The position numbers and the translations under genes were made by a program. The notes beneath the pieces were generated by a model, which searched no databases, was not told the origin of the DNA, and was given only the letters and a program-made list of their open reading frames with translations. A DNA stretch of 64,000 bases from Conexibacter sp. CPCC 205762 (lineage in GTDB: Bacteria; Actinomycetota; Thermoleophilia; Solirubrobacterales; Solirubrobacteraceae): assembly GCF_030646155.1 (NCBI RefSeq), contig NZ_JAUTDN010000013.1:1-64000 (forward strand). The letters are read 5' to 3'. Positions 18,694 to 27,924 of this stretch are shown in pieces. How positions within the stretch are numbered: the stretch's first letter is position 1; the number at the start of each line of letters is the position of its first letter.

Positions 18694-21385
18694 TCCGCGT
18701 CTCACCTCACGCTGGGGCGTCGCGCTCGCGCGCGCTGCGGCCGTCGTCGGCGTCGGCGCGGCGCTGATCGCCGCCGGCAGCGCGCCGGCGCTCGCCGACG
18801 GCAACCTCTGGCTCGATCCGGAGCAGTTCGCGCTGGAGTCGTTCGACACCGGCACGAGCAGTCTCCAGGTCGGCGGCCACCCGGATGTCAGCACGACGTT
18901 CGGCTTCCGCAACGAGCTGATCAGAGGCCCCTTCTATCCGATAGTCCCGCCCGAGCCGGTGTCGTACGGCCGCGTCAGACGCGTCGAGATCGACATGCCG
19001 GTCGGCCTCGTGGGCAACCCGACCGCGTTCGACGCCTGCTCGGTCGACCGGTTCCTGTCCGAGGAGCCGTGCCCGGCGCGCAGCCAGGTCGGCGTGACGG
19101 ACATCATGGCGGCCGGCTTCTTCGGCCAGAGATTCACCGACTCGGGGATCTTCAACCTCGAGCACGGCCCCGACGAGCCGGCGCTGCTCGGCATCAAGCC
19201 GAACCCGGCCCTCTACGCCTTCATCAGAATCAAGGTGAAGCCGGACGGCGGCCTGACCGCGATCGTCGACGAGCTGCCGCTCGCGCATCCGCTGATCGCC
19301 AACTCGGTCACGCTGTGGGGGGTGCCGGCGGACAGCAACCCCGCCAACGCCGCGAGAGACTGGCCGCGCGTGCCGTTCATGACGGCTCCGACCGAATGCG
19401 GCACCTACGCCACGACGACGCTGCGCGCGTACTCGTACGAGGGCAAGGAGGTCACCGCGACCGACACCCTCGACGATCCGGGCGAGAACTGCGATCGCGT
19501 GCCGTTCGCGCCGACGATGTCGGCGAAGCCGACGGCGCGCGAGGCGGCCGCGCCGACCGGGCTCGACGTGCGCATCGCCGTGCCGCAGAACGACCTCCCC
19601 GACGGCGTCGCGACCGCGCACGTCAGAGGCGTGAAGATCGTGCTGCCCGAGGGGATGACGCTGTCGCCGTCGTCGGCGAACGGGCTCGTCGGCTGCGCGC
19701 CCGCTCAGTTCGGCTACAGAACCGACAGCGCGGTGACCTGTCCCGACGCCTCGAAGATCGGCGGCGTCTCGATCAAGTCGCCGCTGCTGAGCGAGCCGTT
19801 GACCGGCTCGGTCTTCCTCGCGAGACAGAACGACAACCTGTTCGGCTCGCTGGTGGCGCTGTACATCGTCGCCGAGGGCAGCGGGGTGCAGATCAAGCTG
19901 GCCGGGCGGACCGATCCCGATCCGGTCAGCGGACGCCTGACGACGACGTTCGAGGACAACCCGCAGCTGCCGTTCGAGCAGTTCGACCTGTCGTTCAAGA
20001 GCGGGCCGCGGGCGCCGCTGACGAACCCGCGCGTCTGCGGGACCTACCAGTCAGAGACGTCGATCACCGGCTGGACCGGCAGAACCGTCACGGCGACGAC
20101 GCCGATGACCGTCGACCAGGACTGTCAGCCGGTCGGCTTCGCGCCGGGCTTCCAGGCCGGTACCGCGAACCCGGTCGGCGGCGCCTCGTCGACCTTCTCG
20201 CTGACGTTCGCTCGCGGCGACCACGATCAGGAGCTGCGCGACCTGACCGTCGACCTGCCGCCGGGCCTGACCGGCAAGATCGCCAGCGCCGACCTCTGCG
20301 CCGACGCGGCGGCCGCCGCCGGCGCCTGTGGCGAGGGCTCGCGCGTCGGCACCGTCACGACGACGAGCGGGCCGGGCGCGACGCCGTTCCAGCTGCCCGG
20401 CCGCGCGTACATCACCGGCCCGTACAAGGGCGCGCCGCTCGGGATGGCGTTCGTCGTCCCGGCCGTCGCCGGGCCGTTCGACCTCGGCACGGTCGTCGTG
20501 CGGGCGGCGATCTTCGTCGACCGCCGCGACGCCTCGCTGCGGATCGTCTCCGACCCGCTGCCGCGGATCCTGCAGGGGATCCCGCTGCAGATCCGCGCGG
20601 TCTCGGTCGCCGTCGACAAGCCGGGCTTCATGCTCAACCCGACGAGCTGCTCGGCGAAGCGGATCGACGGCGTCGTCGGCTCCCAGCAGGGCGCCGCCGC
20701 GGCCGTCGGGTCGCGCTTCCAGGTCGGCAGCTGCGGCCGTCTGCCGGTGCGGCCGGCGATGACGCTGGCGGTCGGCAGCAGAGGCAAGACGGCGAGAGGG
20801 AGACGGACGCCGTTCACGGCGACGCTGACCCAGCCCGCCGGGCAGGGCGGCCTGCGCTCGGTCGAGGTGACGCTGCCGAAGGTGCTCAACTCGCGCCTCG
20901 ACGTCGTCAACAAGAGAAGAGCGTGCACGCTCGAGCAGTTCCAGGCCGACAGATGCCCGATGCAGGTCGGCACCGGCACGGCGGTGACGCCGTTGCTGCG
21001 CGACCCGCTCACCGGGCCGGCCTACTTCGTCTACACGCCGGACCGCAGACTGCCGGATCTCGTCGTGCGGCTGAGAGGTCTCGTCGACGTCGACCTCGTC
21101 GGCAAGGTCACGATCACGCCCGACCTGCGGTTGCGGACGACCTTCGACACCGTCCCCGACGTGCCGGTGACGAAGTTCAGACTCGCGCTCGCGAGCGGTT
21201 CGACGAACGGCCCGATCGGGGTCGTCGACGACCTCTGCGGCGCGAAGGCGCGGAGTGCGAGAGCGACGCTCGCGTTCGTCGGCCACAACGGCAGACGGCG
21301 CGACGCCGCGCAGAAGCTGAAGATCGGCGGCTGCGCGGCCAGAAGAGCGTCGAGCAGAGCGAGAGCGAAGAAGCGGGCTCGCTGA
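18686..21385 (+). CDS. Large exported protein with cysteine-paired beta repeats (899 aa)
   Basis: Signal peptide at about 1-37. The body holds about four divergent repeats of roughly 180-200 residues. Each has a 'LP.GL..N/S' strand, a Cys, a 'CP..S.VG' motif (for example 'CPARSQVGVTDI', 'CPDASKIGGVSI', 'CPMQVGTGTAV'), a 'PLTG..Y/F' segment and a 'LP...F.L' strand, which suggests disulfide-bonded extracellular domains. The tail is strongly basic (Arg/Lys/Ser). GTG start overlaps the propeller gene stop by eight bases with GGGAGGTGA upstream, so the two exported proteins are co-translated. I recognise the repeat style as common in Thermoleophilia but know no function. Confidence 0.8.
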   Translation: MADPRLTSRWGVALARAAAVVGVGAALIAAGSAPALADGNLWLDPEQFALESFDTGTSSLQVGGHPDVSTTFGFRNELIRGPFYPIVPPEPVSYGRVRRVEIDMPVGLVGNPTAFDACSVDRFLSEEPCPARSQVGVTDIMAAGFFGQRFTDSGIFNLEHGPDEPALLGIKPNPALYAFIRIKVKPDGGLTAIVDELPLAHPLIANSVTLWGVPADSNPANAARDWPRVPFMTAPTECGTYATTTLRAYSYEGKEVTATDTLDDPGENCDRVPFAPTMSAKPTAREAAAPTGLDVRIAVPQNDLPDGVATAHVRGVKIVLPEGMTLSPSSANGLVGCAPAQFGYRTDSAVTCPDASKIGGVSIKSPLLSEPLTGSVFLARQNDNLFGSLVALYIVAEGSGVQIKLAGRTDPDPVSGRLTTTFEDNPQLPFEQFDLSFKSGPRAPLTNPRVCGTYQSETSITGWTGRTVTATTPMTVDQDCQPVGFAPGFQAGTANPVGGASSTFSLTFARGDHDQELRDLTVDLPPGLTGKIASADLCADAAAAAGACGEGSRVGTVTTTSGPGATPFQLPGRAYITGPYKGAPLGMAFVVPAVAGPFDLGTVVVRAAIFVDRRDASLRIVSDPLPRILQGIPLQIRAVSVAVDKPGFMLNPTSCSAKRIDGVVGSQQGAAAAVGSRFQVGSCGRLPVRPAMTLAVGSRGKTARGRRTPFTATLTQPAGQGGLRSVEVTLPKVLNSRLDVVNKRRACTLEQFQADRCPMQVGTGTAVTPLLRDPLTGPAYFVYTPDRRLPDLVVRLRGLVDVDLVGKVTITPDLRLRTTFDTVPDVPVTKFRLALASGSTNGPIGVVDDLCGAKARSARATLAFVGHNGRRRDAAQKLKIGGCAARRASSRARAKKRAR

Positions 21386-21393
21386 GCTGACGG

Positions 21394-21423
21394 GACGGCG
21401 CCCGTCGCGAGACGGGCGCCGTC
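21394..21423. terminator. Bidirectional terminator between convergent genes
   Basis: Perfect 13-bp stem (21394-21406 with 21411-21423) and a four-base loop, nine bases after the stop of the 899-residue protein and five bases before the stop of the minus-strand rhodanese gene. It probably serves both. Confidence 0.85.
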
Positions 21424-21427
21424 GTGC

Positions 21428-21769
21428 TCAGTGGTCGGCGACGGTGCCGTCGGGGTCCGACAGCGGCAGGCCGGCGTCGACCCAGGCGACGATCCCGCCG
21501 GTCATGTTGCGGGCGTCCCAGCCGGAGGCGCGGAAGGCGTCGGTCGCCATCTGCGAGCGGCCGCCGACGCGGCACTGGAAGACGACCGGGCGGTTGGGGT
21601 CGAGCTGCTCGGCGGCGGTCATCAGCTCGCCCAGCGGGACGTGCTTGGCGCCGGCGATCGAGCCGGCCTCGAACTCGTGCGGCTCGCGCACGTCGACGAG
21701 CTGGATCGAGTCGTCCTCCGCGAGCAGCGCGTGGACCTCGGCGGGAGTGTGTTCGGTGGGACTCGACAT
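21428..21769 (-). CDS. Single-domain rhodanese-like sulfurtransferase
   Basis: 113-residue cytosolic rhodanese. Seen: 'VDVREPHEFEAGSI' and the active-site loop 'QCRVGGRS' with Cys66, which would carry a persulfide. Single-domain rhodaneses of this size (GlpE/PspE/MoeZ-tail type) move sulfur between thiols; the acceptor is unknown. A TATCCT box lies seven bases before the ATG, suggesting a leaderless mRNA. Its promoter region is shared with the divergent oxidase gene, 53 bp away. Confidence 0.9.
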   Translation of the reverse strand: MSSPTEHTPAEVHALLAEDDSIQLVDVREPHEFEAGSIAGAKHVPLGELMTAAEQLDPNRPVVFQCRVGGRSQMATDAFRASGWDARNMTGGIVAWVDAGLPLSDPDGTVADH

Positions 21770-21822
21770 GACCAGCAGGATAGTCGGCGCAGGCCATGGC
21801 CGACCGGGGTAGGCTCGCGGGC

Positions 21823-23154
21823 GTGTGGCGCAACTGGGCAGGCGACGAGAGCTGCCGGCCGCGGGCGATCGAGCGGCCCGGCTCGGTCGCGGAGGTCGCG
21901 GCCGCGCTGGAGCGGGCCGACGCCGCCGGCGAGCGGGTGCGGGTCGCCGGCTCGGGCCACTCCTTCACCGACGTCGCCTGCAGCGACGGGCGGCTGCTGA
22001 CGCTGGAGCGGATGGATCGCGTGCTCGACGTCGACCGCGCCGGCGGGCGCGTCCGCGTCGAGGGCGGGATCACGCTGCGGGCGCTCAACGGGGCGCTCGC
22101 GGAGCACGGGCTGGCGCTGGAGAACCTCGGCGACGTCGACGCGCAGACGATCGCGGGCGCGATCTCGACCGCGACCCACGGCACCGGCGCGCGGCTGCCG
22201 AACATCTCCGCGCAGGCGGAGGCGGTCGAGCTGGTGCTGGCCGACGGCACGACGCGCGAGCTGAGCGCGCGCGACGCCGACCTCGATCCCTATCTGGCGG
22301 CGCGCGTGGGGGTCGGGAGCCTCGGCGTGGTCAGCGCCGTGACGCTGCGCTGCGTGCCGGCCTTCACGCTCCACGGCGTCGACGCGCCGGCGCCTCTGGA
22401 GCAGACGCTGGAGCGGTTCGACGCGCTCGGCGCCGCCAACGACCACTTCGAGTTCTACGTCTTCCCCTACACGCGCACGGCGCTGACGCGCACCAACAAC
22501 CGCGTCGAGCAGCCGCCGGCGCCGCGCTCGCCGCGGCGCGCCTGGGCCGAGGACGTGCTGCTGACCAACCACGCCTTCCACGCCTTCTGCCTCGCCGGCC
22601 GGGCGGCGCCGCCGCTGATCCCGCAGCTCAACCGCGCCGTCACGCGACTGGCCGGCGGCAGCGAGAAGCGCGACCGCAGCGACCGCGTCTTCGCGACCAG
22701 ACGGCTCGTCCGCTTCACCGAGATGGAGTACGCGCTGCCGCGCGGCGAGACGACGACCGCGCTGCGGCGGGTGCTGGAGCTGATCGAGCAGCGGCGGCTG
22801 CGCGTGCCGTTCCCGATCGAGGTGCGCCAGGTCGCCGCCGACGAGGCGCTGCTGAGCCCGGTCCACGGCCGCGACAGCGGCTACATCGCCGTGCACATGT
22901 TCCGGGGAATGGAATGGCGCCCGTACTTCCGCGCCGTCGAGCAGATCATGGACGAGCACGGCGGGCGCCCGCACTGGGGCAAGCGCCACTTCCAGACGGC
23001 GGCGACGCTGCGGACCCGCTATCCCGCCTGGGACCGGTTCCAGCAGGTCCGCGCGACACTCGATCCGGGCGGTCGCTTCGGCAACGCCTACAGCGACCGC
23101 GTGCTCGGGCCGGTCATGGCGCAACCGCCCGCCGCGCAGGCGATCTCGACCTGA
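21823..23154 (+). CDS. FAD-linked oxidase, D-arabinono-1,4-lactone/alditol oxidase family
   Basis: 443-residue flavoenzyme of the vanillyl-alcohol-oxidase fold: FAD_binding_4 domain (about 10-170) with 'GSGHSFTD', where His46 is the usual site of covalent FAD, 'DVDAQTIAGAISTATHGTG', and a C-terminal ALO domain with 'HWGKRH' near 385. Probable substrates are sugar lactones or alditols, oxidised with O2 to give H2O2. GTG at 21823 is preferred to the ATG at 21796 because TAGGCT ends seven bases upstream, matching other starts in the window, and it gives the family's usual N terminus. It converges with the PLP enzyme gene. Confidence 0.85.
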   Translation: MWRNWAGDESCRPRAIERPGSVAEVAAALERADAAGERVRVAGSGHSFTDVACSDGRLLTLERMDRVLDVDRAGGRVRVEGGITLRALNGALAEHGLALENLGDVDAQTIAGAISTATHGTGARLPNISAQAEAVELVLADGTTRELSARDADLDPYLAARVGVGSLGVVSAVTLRCVPAFTLHGVDAPAPLEQTLERFDALGAANDHFEFYVFPYTRTALTRTNNRVEQPPAPRSPRRAWAEDVLLTNHAFHAFCLAGRAAPPLIPQLNRAVTRLAGGSEKRDRSDRVFATRRLVRFTEMEYALPRGETTTALRRVLELIEQRRLRVPFPIEVRQVAADEALLSPVHGRDSGYIAVHMFRGMEWRPYFRAVEQIMDEHGGRPHWGKRHFQTAATLRTRYPAWDRFQQVRATLDPGGRFGNAYSDRVLGPVMAQPPAAQAIST

Positions 23155-23176
23155 AGCCGAACCCTCGACCTGAGGG

Positions 23177-24478
23177 TTAGAGAAACGTCTTTCCCTCACC
23201 GCGATACGTCGGCACCGTCTCGACGACGCGATCGCCCTCGATCAGATGCAGCGCGGCGAACCGCTCGCACAGCTCGCCGGCCTTCGCGTGCCGCATCCAG
23301 ACGCGGTCGCCGACGCGCAGGCCGTCGGCGGCGGCGCCGAGCAGCGGCGTCTGCACCTCGCCGGCGCCCTCCTGGCGGTCGAGCCGCAGGCCGGCCGGCA
23401 GCAGCGGGCGGGGGAGGCGGGCGCGGTCGGCCGGGCCGGAGGCGAGATAGCCGCCGCCGAGCGCGGTCGCGACGCCGCGGCCGGGCCGGCGCACGACCGG
23501 CAGCGCGAACAGCGCCGCCGGCAGCGGCGAGAAGCGCGTGTAGGCGTCGAACAGCGTCGGCCCGTAGAGGCCCGATCCGGCCGCCAGCTCGGTGATCGCG
23601 GGCTCGGCGGCGGTCAGCTCGAGGCTGCCGGTGCCGCCGCCGTTGACCAGCTCCAGCGGCGCGACGGCGCGCACGGCGGCGACGATCTCGGCGCGCCGTC
23701 TCGCCAGCTCGCGCGCCGAGGCGCGCTGCATCGCCTGCACCGCCAGCGCTCTCAGCGGCGCCCCGGGCGGCTTGTCGCCGACACCGGCGATCTGCGATTC
23801 GTACGCCATCAGCCCGACCAGCCGGAATGCCGGCCGTGCGGCGATCGCCCGCGCCAGCGCCGCCGCCTGCCCCGGCGTGTGCAGCGGCGAGCGCTTGGCG
23901 CCGATGCGGATCCGCCCGCCGAGCGGCCGCCAGCCGGCGTCGACGTCGATGCAGAGCCGCAGCGGGCGCGGCTCCGTCCCGCCGGGCGTGCCGGCGATCA
24001 CCCCCTCCAGCCAGTCGAGCTGGGCGACGTCGTCGACCATCAGGGCGATCCCGGCGTCGTCGTCGCGGGCCGCGAGGGCGCGGACGGCGGCGCGGTCGGC
24101 GGTCGGGTAGGCGACGACGAGGTCGCGCAGCCCGTTGCCGGCCAGCCACAGCGCCTCCGGCAGGGTGAACGCGAGCGTCCCGCGGAAGCCGTCGTCGGAG
24201 GCGAGCGTCCGCTCCAGCAGCGCGCGGCAGCGCAGCGACTTGCTGGCGAGGCGGATCGGACGGCCGCCGGCGCGGCGCAGCAGGTCGGCGGCGTTGCGAC
24301 GGAAGGCGTCGAGGTCGACGACCGCGAACGGCGGGTCGAGCGCCGCGGTGGCGCGGTTCAGGCGCGCCAGCTGCGCGTCCGGGGCAAGCGGCCGCGCGCC
24401 GGAGGCGGGCGCGTCGCGCCGTGGGGAGGAGTCCTGCACGGCGGCGACGATAGCGGCCGGGCGCCCGCTTGGGGTCAT
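23177..24478 (-). CDS. PLP-dependent alanine-racemase-fold enzyme (D-threonine aldolase/amino acid deaminase-like)
   Basis: 433 residues. N-terminal TIM barrel with PLP lysine Lys80 in 'IRLASKSLRC' and C-terminal beta domain with 'WMRHAKAGELCERF', where the His/Cys pair binds the divalent metal in D-threonine aldolases. Probably an aldolase or dehydratase acting on D-hydroxy amino acids. In other actinobacteria a similar enzyme also neighbours an FAD-linked sugar oxidase (remembered, not checked). Start is uncertain: ATG at 24478, TTG at 24493 or an internal GTG. Inverted TCATAA/TTATGA motifs (24475-24480, 24498-24503) flank the start and could be an operator. Confidence 0.82.
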   Translation of the reverse strand: MTPSGRPAAIVAAVQDSSPRRDAPASGARPLAPDAQLARLNRATAALDPPFAVVDLDAFRRNAADLLRRAGGRPIRLASKSLRCRALLERTLASDDGFRGTLAFTLPEALWLAGNGLRDLVVAYPTADRAAVRALAARDDDAGIALMVDDVAQLDWLEGVIAGTPGGTEPRPLRLCIDVDAGWRPLGGRIRIGAKRSPLHTPGQAAALARAIAARPAFRLVGLMAYESQIAGVGDKPPGAPLRALAVQAMQRASARELARRRAEIVAAVRAVAPLELVNGGGTGSLELTAAEPAITELAAGSGLYGPTLFDAYTRFSPLPAALFALPVVRRPGRGVATALGGGYLASGPADRARLPRPLLPAGLRLDRQEGAGEVQTPLLGAAADGLRVGDRVWMRHAKAGELCERFAALHLIEGDRVVETVPTYRGEGKTFL

Positions 24479-24629
24479 AAACCGTTTTTCCAAAGCGTTA
24501 TGAACGCGGTTTGAGCGGGGTGCGCTTCATGACGCGCGCGCACGCACGCGATGCGTCCAGGAAAGGGCCCCTCGATCCATAACGGGTCGACATCGCGCCG
24601 CATCCCTTGCTAGCCTGCTCGCGTCGTTC

Positions 24630-24789
24630 AAGAACCCAGCCGAATCCCCAGCGTCGCAACCGCCGGGGAGCGGGGGAACCAGCGAGTCCCGACCCTGGGG
24701 CTCACGGGGCGAATCGTCGTAAGGGATACGACGTAGCGCTGCTCTTTCTGCGCGAGCCCGTCAGCTAACCCCGCAGGCGCCCGAAAGAG
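24630..24789 (+). promoter_or_regulatory. Cyclic di-AMP riboswitch (ydaO/yuaA class) upstream of NlpC/P60 gene
   Basis: The leader carries the hallmark blocks of the ydaO class in order: GCCGAATCC near 24639-24648, 'GGAGCGGGGGAACCA' (24666-24681), 'GGGGCGAATC' (24706-24715), a variable hairpin, then 'GAGCCCGTCAGCTAACCCCG' (24754-24773) and a final GCAGGCGCC. In this class c-di-AMP binding turns expression off. Actinobacterial members commonly sit before peptidoglycan hydrolases, as here. The TTG start of the downstream gene is about 15 bp past the aptamer. A possible minus-10 (TAGCCT) lies at 24611-24616. Confidence 0.92.
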
Positions 24790-24802
24790 AAGGGGTTGCA
24801 CC

Positions 24803-25867
24803 TTGTCGTTCACTGCTGTGCTGTCTGTCAAGCGTTGTGCTGCGGTTGGAGTCGCAGCGCTTGCGGCCGCGCTGCTCGTTCCATCCGCTTCCTTCGGCGC
24901 CTCGCTGGGGAGACGCACGCTGTCGCAGGGCATGTCGGGTCAGGACGTCCGAGTCCTGCAGGACTACCTCACGAGAGCGGGCTTCTCGACTCCGGTCGGC
25001 GGCGACTTCGGTCCGATCACGCTCGGCAACGTCAAGAAGTTCGAGAAGCGCTACGGCCTCACCGTCGACGGCGTCGTCGACTCCGCCTTCGTCACGAAGA
25101 TCCGCGGCGTCGTCGAGCCGAACACGAAGGCGAAGCCGAAGAGCAAGACCCGCGCGAAGAGCACCGGCATCGGCCGCCACCTCGGCGACCGCACCCTCAA
25201 GAAGGGCATGACCGGCCAGGACGTCCGCGTCCTGCAGGACTACCTCGACCGCGCCGGCTTCACGACCACGGTCGACGGCCAGTTCGGCTCCGGCACGCTG
25301 AAGCTCGTCAAGCGCTTCCAGCAGACGCAGGAGCTGCCCGTCACCGGCATCGTCGACGCGCAGACGGTCACCGTCCTGCGCAGAATCGGCGACGCGTCCA
25401 GCGCCGGCAGCGGCAGCAACGTCGGCGGTGCCGACTTCGACATGACGACGGTCGACGCGCCGATCGGCAGAGCGAAGCTGCTCGCCAACGGCCTCGCCGT
25501 CGCCCCGGCCGACGCGCCGCAGGCGGTCAAGGACGCGATCGAGGCCGGCAACGAGATCGCGACCAAGCCGTACGTCTACGGCGGCGGCCACGGCAAGTGG
25601 ATCGACCGCGGCTACGACTGCTCCGGCTCCGTCAGCTACGCGCTCTACAGAGCGGGCCTGCTCGACGAGTCGATGCCCTCCGGCTCCTTCATGAACTGGG
25701 AGGCGAGCGGCAGAGGCAAGTGGATCACCACGTACGCCAACGGCGGCCACATGTACATGGTCATCGCCGGCCTCCGCTTCGACACCAGCGGCGCCAACCC
25801 GTCGCGCTGGCAGTCGGACATGCGCTCCAACTCGGGCTTCACGGTTCGTCACCCGGCCGGCTACTAG
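24803..25867 (+). CDS. Exported NlpC/P60 peptidoglycan hydrolase with two peptidoglycan-binding domains
   Basis: 354 residues: signal peptide (about 1-33), two PG_binding_1 domains (37-101 and 129-195, each with 'GQDVRVLQDYL'), a linker, and a C-terminal NlpC/P60 domain (about 240-354) with catalytic Cys273 in 'YDCSGSVSYAL' and His316 in 'NGGHMYMV'. It would cut stem peptides in the wall. TTG start, preceded by AGGGG. Expression is expected to follow c-di-AMP through the riboswitch just upstream. Ends at a strong terminator. Confidence 0.93.
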   Translation: MSFTAVLSVKRCAAVGVAALAAALLVPSASFGASLGRRTLSQGMSGQDVRVLQDYLTRAGFSTPVGGDFGPITLGNVKKFEKRYGLTVDGVVDSAFVTKIRGVVEPNTKAKPKSKTRAKSTGIGRHLGDRTLKKGMTGQDVRVLQDYLDRAGFTTTVDGQFGSGTLKLVKRFQQTQELPVTGIVDAQTVTVLRRIGDASSAGSGSNVGGADFDMTTVDAPIGRAKLLANGLAVAPADAPQAVKDAIEAGNEIATKPYVYGGGHGKWIDRGYDCSGSVSYALYRAGLLDESMPSGSFMNWEASGRGKWITTYANGGHMYMVIAGLRFDTSGANPSRWQSDMRSNSGFTVRHPAGY

Positions 25868-25894
25868 GCCTCAGCCACTTCACCCGCTGCGTCC

Positions 25895-25930
25895 CGAGGG
25901 GCCGCGCCGCATAGACGGCGCGGCCCCTCG
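25895..25930 (+). terminator. Intrinsic-type terminator after the NlpC/P60 gene
   Basis: Fifteen-base-pair GC-rich stem (25895-25909 with 25916-25930) with a six-base CATAGA loop, 27 bp past the stop codon, followed by TCGTTCC. Confidence 0.8.
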
Positions 25931-26035
25931 GTCGTTCCGGTCCGTCGCGGGACGCGACGGCTGTCGCGCCGGGGAGATAGGTGACCGTGCTCGTATCGGG
26001 GCTGGCGGCGACGACGCCGGAGTAGCATCGCCCGC

Positions 26036-27190
26036 ATGTCCGCACTTGCCGATGCCTACGCCCTCACTGACGAGCAGCGTGATTTCCGCGACACGATCCG
26101 CCAGGTCGCGCAGGAGCGCGTGGCGCCGCGCGCCCGCGACATCGACCTCAGAGCCGAGTACCCCTGGGACCTGCGCGAGCTGTTCGCGGAGCTGAACCTG
26201 TTCGGCCTCCCGTTCGAGACCGAGCACGGCGGCACCGGCACCGGCGTGCTGATGCTCAACATCGCCGTCGAGGAGATCGCGAAGGCGTGCGCCTCGACCG
26301 CGCTGATGCTGATGGTGCAGGAGCTCGGCACGCTGCCGATCAAGCTGTTCGGCTCCGAGGAGCTGAGAAACCGCTTCCTGCCGAAGTGCGCGACCGGCGA
26401 GTGGACGCCCGCCTTCGCGCTGTCTGAGCCGGAGGCCGGCTCGGACCCGGGCGGCATGATCACGAAGGCCGTCAGAGACGGCGACGACTGGATCGTCACC
26501 GGCACGAAGAACTGGATCTCGAACCTCGGCGTCGCCGACTTCTACATCGTCTTCGCCGTCACCGACCCGAACGCCGGCCACTCGAAGGGGATCAGCGCCT
26601 TCGTCGTCGAGAGAACCCGCGAGGGCTTCTCGGTCGGCAACTACGAGCACAAGCTCGGCATCAAGGGCAGCCCGACCGGCCAGCCGATCTTCGACGACGT
26701 GCGGATCCCCGCCGAGAACCTGATCGGCGAGGTCAACAAGGGCATGCACGTCGCGCTCGGCACGCTCGACTACTCGCGCCTCGGCGTCGCCGCGCAGGCG
26801 CTCGGGATCGCCCAGGGCGCGACCGACTACGCCGCCGCCTACGCGCGCGAGCGCAGACAGTTCGGCAAGTCGATCAACCAGTTCCAGGGCATCCAGTTCA
26901 AGCTCGCCGACATGGAGACGCAGACGGCCGCCGGCCGCGAGCTGCTCTACCAGGCGTGCGCGAAGGCCGACCGCGACGACGCCGATCGCGGCAAGTACTC
27001 CGCGATGGCGAAGCTCTACAACTCCGACAACGCGATGCGCGTGACGGTCGAGGCGGTCCAGATCCTCGGCGGCTACGGCTACGTCAACGAGTACCCGGTC
27101 GAGCGGATGCTGCGCGACGCGAAGATCACGCAGATCTACGAGGGCACGAACGAGATCCAGCGCGTGGTGATCGCGCGAACCCTGCGGTAA
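26036..27190 (+). CDS. Acyl-CoA dehydrogenase
   Basis: 384-residue FAD enzyme of beta-oxidation or branched-chain catabolism that introduces the alpha-beta double bond and passes electrons to ETF. All three domains are present: N-terminal helical (about 8-120), middle beta (125-220, 'FALSEPEAGSD', 'GTKNWISN') and C-terminal helical with catalytic Glu369 in 'IYEGTNEIQR'. The glutamate position is that of short-chain and butyryl-CoA types. TAGCAT seven bases before the ATG suggests a leaderless mRNA. Together with the thiolase and HSD10-like genes downstream it makes a fatty-acid degradation group. Confidence 0.93.
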   Translation: MSALADAYALTDEQRDFRDTIRQVAQERVAPRARDIDLRAEYPWDLRELFAELNLFGLPFETEHGGTGTGVLMLNIAVEEIAKACASTALMLMVQELGTLPIKLFGSEELRNRFLPKCATGEWTPAFALSEPEAGSDPGGMITKAVRDGDDWIVTGTKNWISNLGVADFYIVFAVTDPNAGHSKGISAFVVERTREGFSVGNYEHKLGIKGSPTGQPIFDDVRIPAENLIGEVNKGMHVALGTLDYSRLGVAAQALGIAQGATDYAAAYARERRQFGKSINQFQGIQFKLADMETQTAAGRELLYQACAKADRDDADRGKYSAMAKLYNSDNAMRVTVEAVQILGGYGYVNEYPVERMLRDAKITQIYEGTNEIQRVVIARTLR

Positions 27191-27229
27191 CACGCACTTC
27201 GCGCGGTCGGCTACCGTAGGTGCACGCCC

Positions 27230-27880
27230 ATGCGTGCACCTACGCCCAAGCGCATCGCCTTCGCCGCCATCGTCGCCCTGCTGGTCGGCATCGCGGTCCT
27301 CACCCTCTACCAGGGGTTCAGCGAGGACTATCCGATGCGCCTGTTCCAGGGGATCGCGGTCGTCTCCGCCGGCGTGCTCGTGCTGGCGTTCGTGATGTCG
27401 CTCGTGACGGGGCCGCTCGCCGGCTGGCGCGACCCCGAGACCGACGAGGAGTTCGACGCGCTCGTCGACCGCAGCGAGAGGCTCGCCAGAGAAGGCTCGT
27501 GGGGCGAGGCTGACGACGACCTCTACGGCGACGACGACTACGACGAGGACCTCTTCGACCCCTGGAACGAGGAGGACTTCCAGACGGTCGTGCGGCGCGC
27601 GATCGACGAGCTGCCGCTTGAGTTCCACCGCGCGCTGGAGCATGTCGCGATCGTCGTCTCCGACGGCGGCCGCCGCCGCGGCGCCTACGGCCTCTACCAC
27701 GGCGACACGGTCGCCCGCGACGGCTTCGCCGACCGCATCATCATCTACCGCGACACGCTGCTGCGCGACTTCGGGCACGACACCGAGCTGCTGAAGGCGC
27801 AGGTCACGCGCACGCTGCGCCACGAGCTGGCGCACCACCTCGGCTGGGACGAGGACGGCGTGCGCGGGCTCGGGCTGTGA
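27230..27880 (+). CDS. Membrane-anchored zincin-like metallopeptidase family protein
   Basis: 216 residues with two N-terminal transmembrane helices (about 9-28 and 38-60), a very acidic Asp/Glu/Tyr linker (about 95-120) and a C-terminal domain of the small 'metallopeptidase family' (MPN-unrelated, Zincin_1-like) with 'HELAHHLGWDEDGVRGLGL'. His198, Glu199 and His202 form the HExxH site, and the downstream Asp/Glu is the expected third ligand. The soluble domain alone is the usual length of this family; the membrane anchor and acidic linker are additions. Substrate unknown. It is 40 bp downstream of the acyl-CoA dehydrogenase. Confidence 0.8.
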   Translation: MRAPTPKRIAFAAIVALLVGIAVLTLYQGFSEDYPMRLFQGIAVVSAGVLVLAFVMSLVTGPLAGWRDPETDEEFDALVDRSERLAREGSWGEADDDLYGDDDYDEDLFDPWNEEDFQTVVRRAIDELPLEFHRALEHVAIVVSDGGRRRGAYGLYHGDTVARDGFADRIIIYRDTLLRDFGHDTELLKAQVTRTLRHELAHHLGWDEDGVRGLGL

Positions 27881-27924
27881 CCGGGGCCTCCGCCCGCGTC
27901 GGGCGGCTACCCTGGCCGCAGGCC

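Noticed and set aside
21796..21822. ATG start for the FAD-linked oxidase
   Set aside because: The GTG at 21823 lies seven bases after TAGGCT and matches the family N terminus; the ATG would be upstream of the predicted transcript start.
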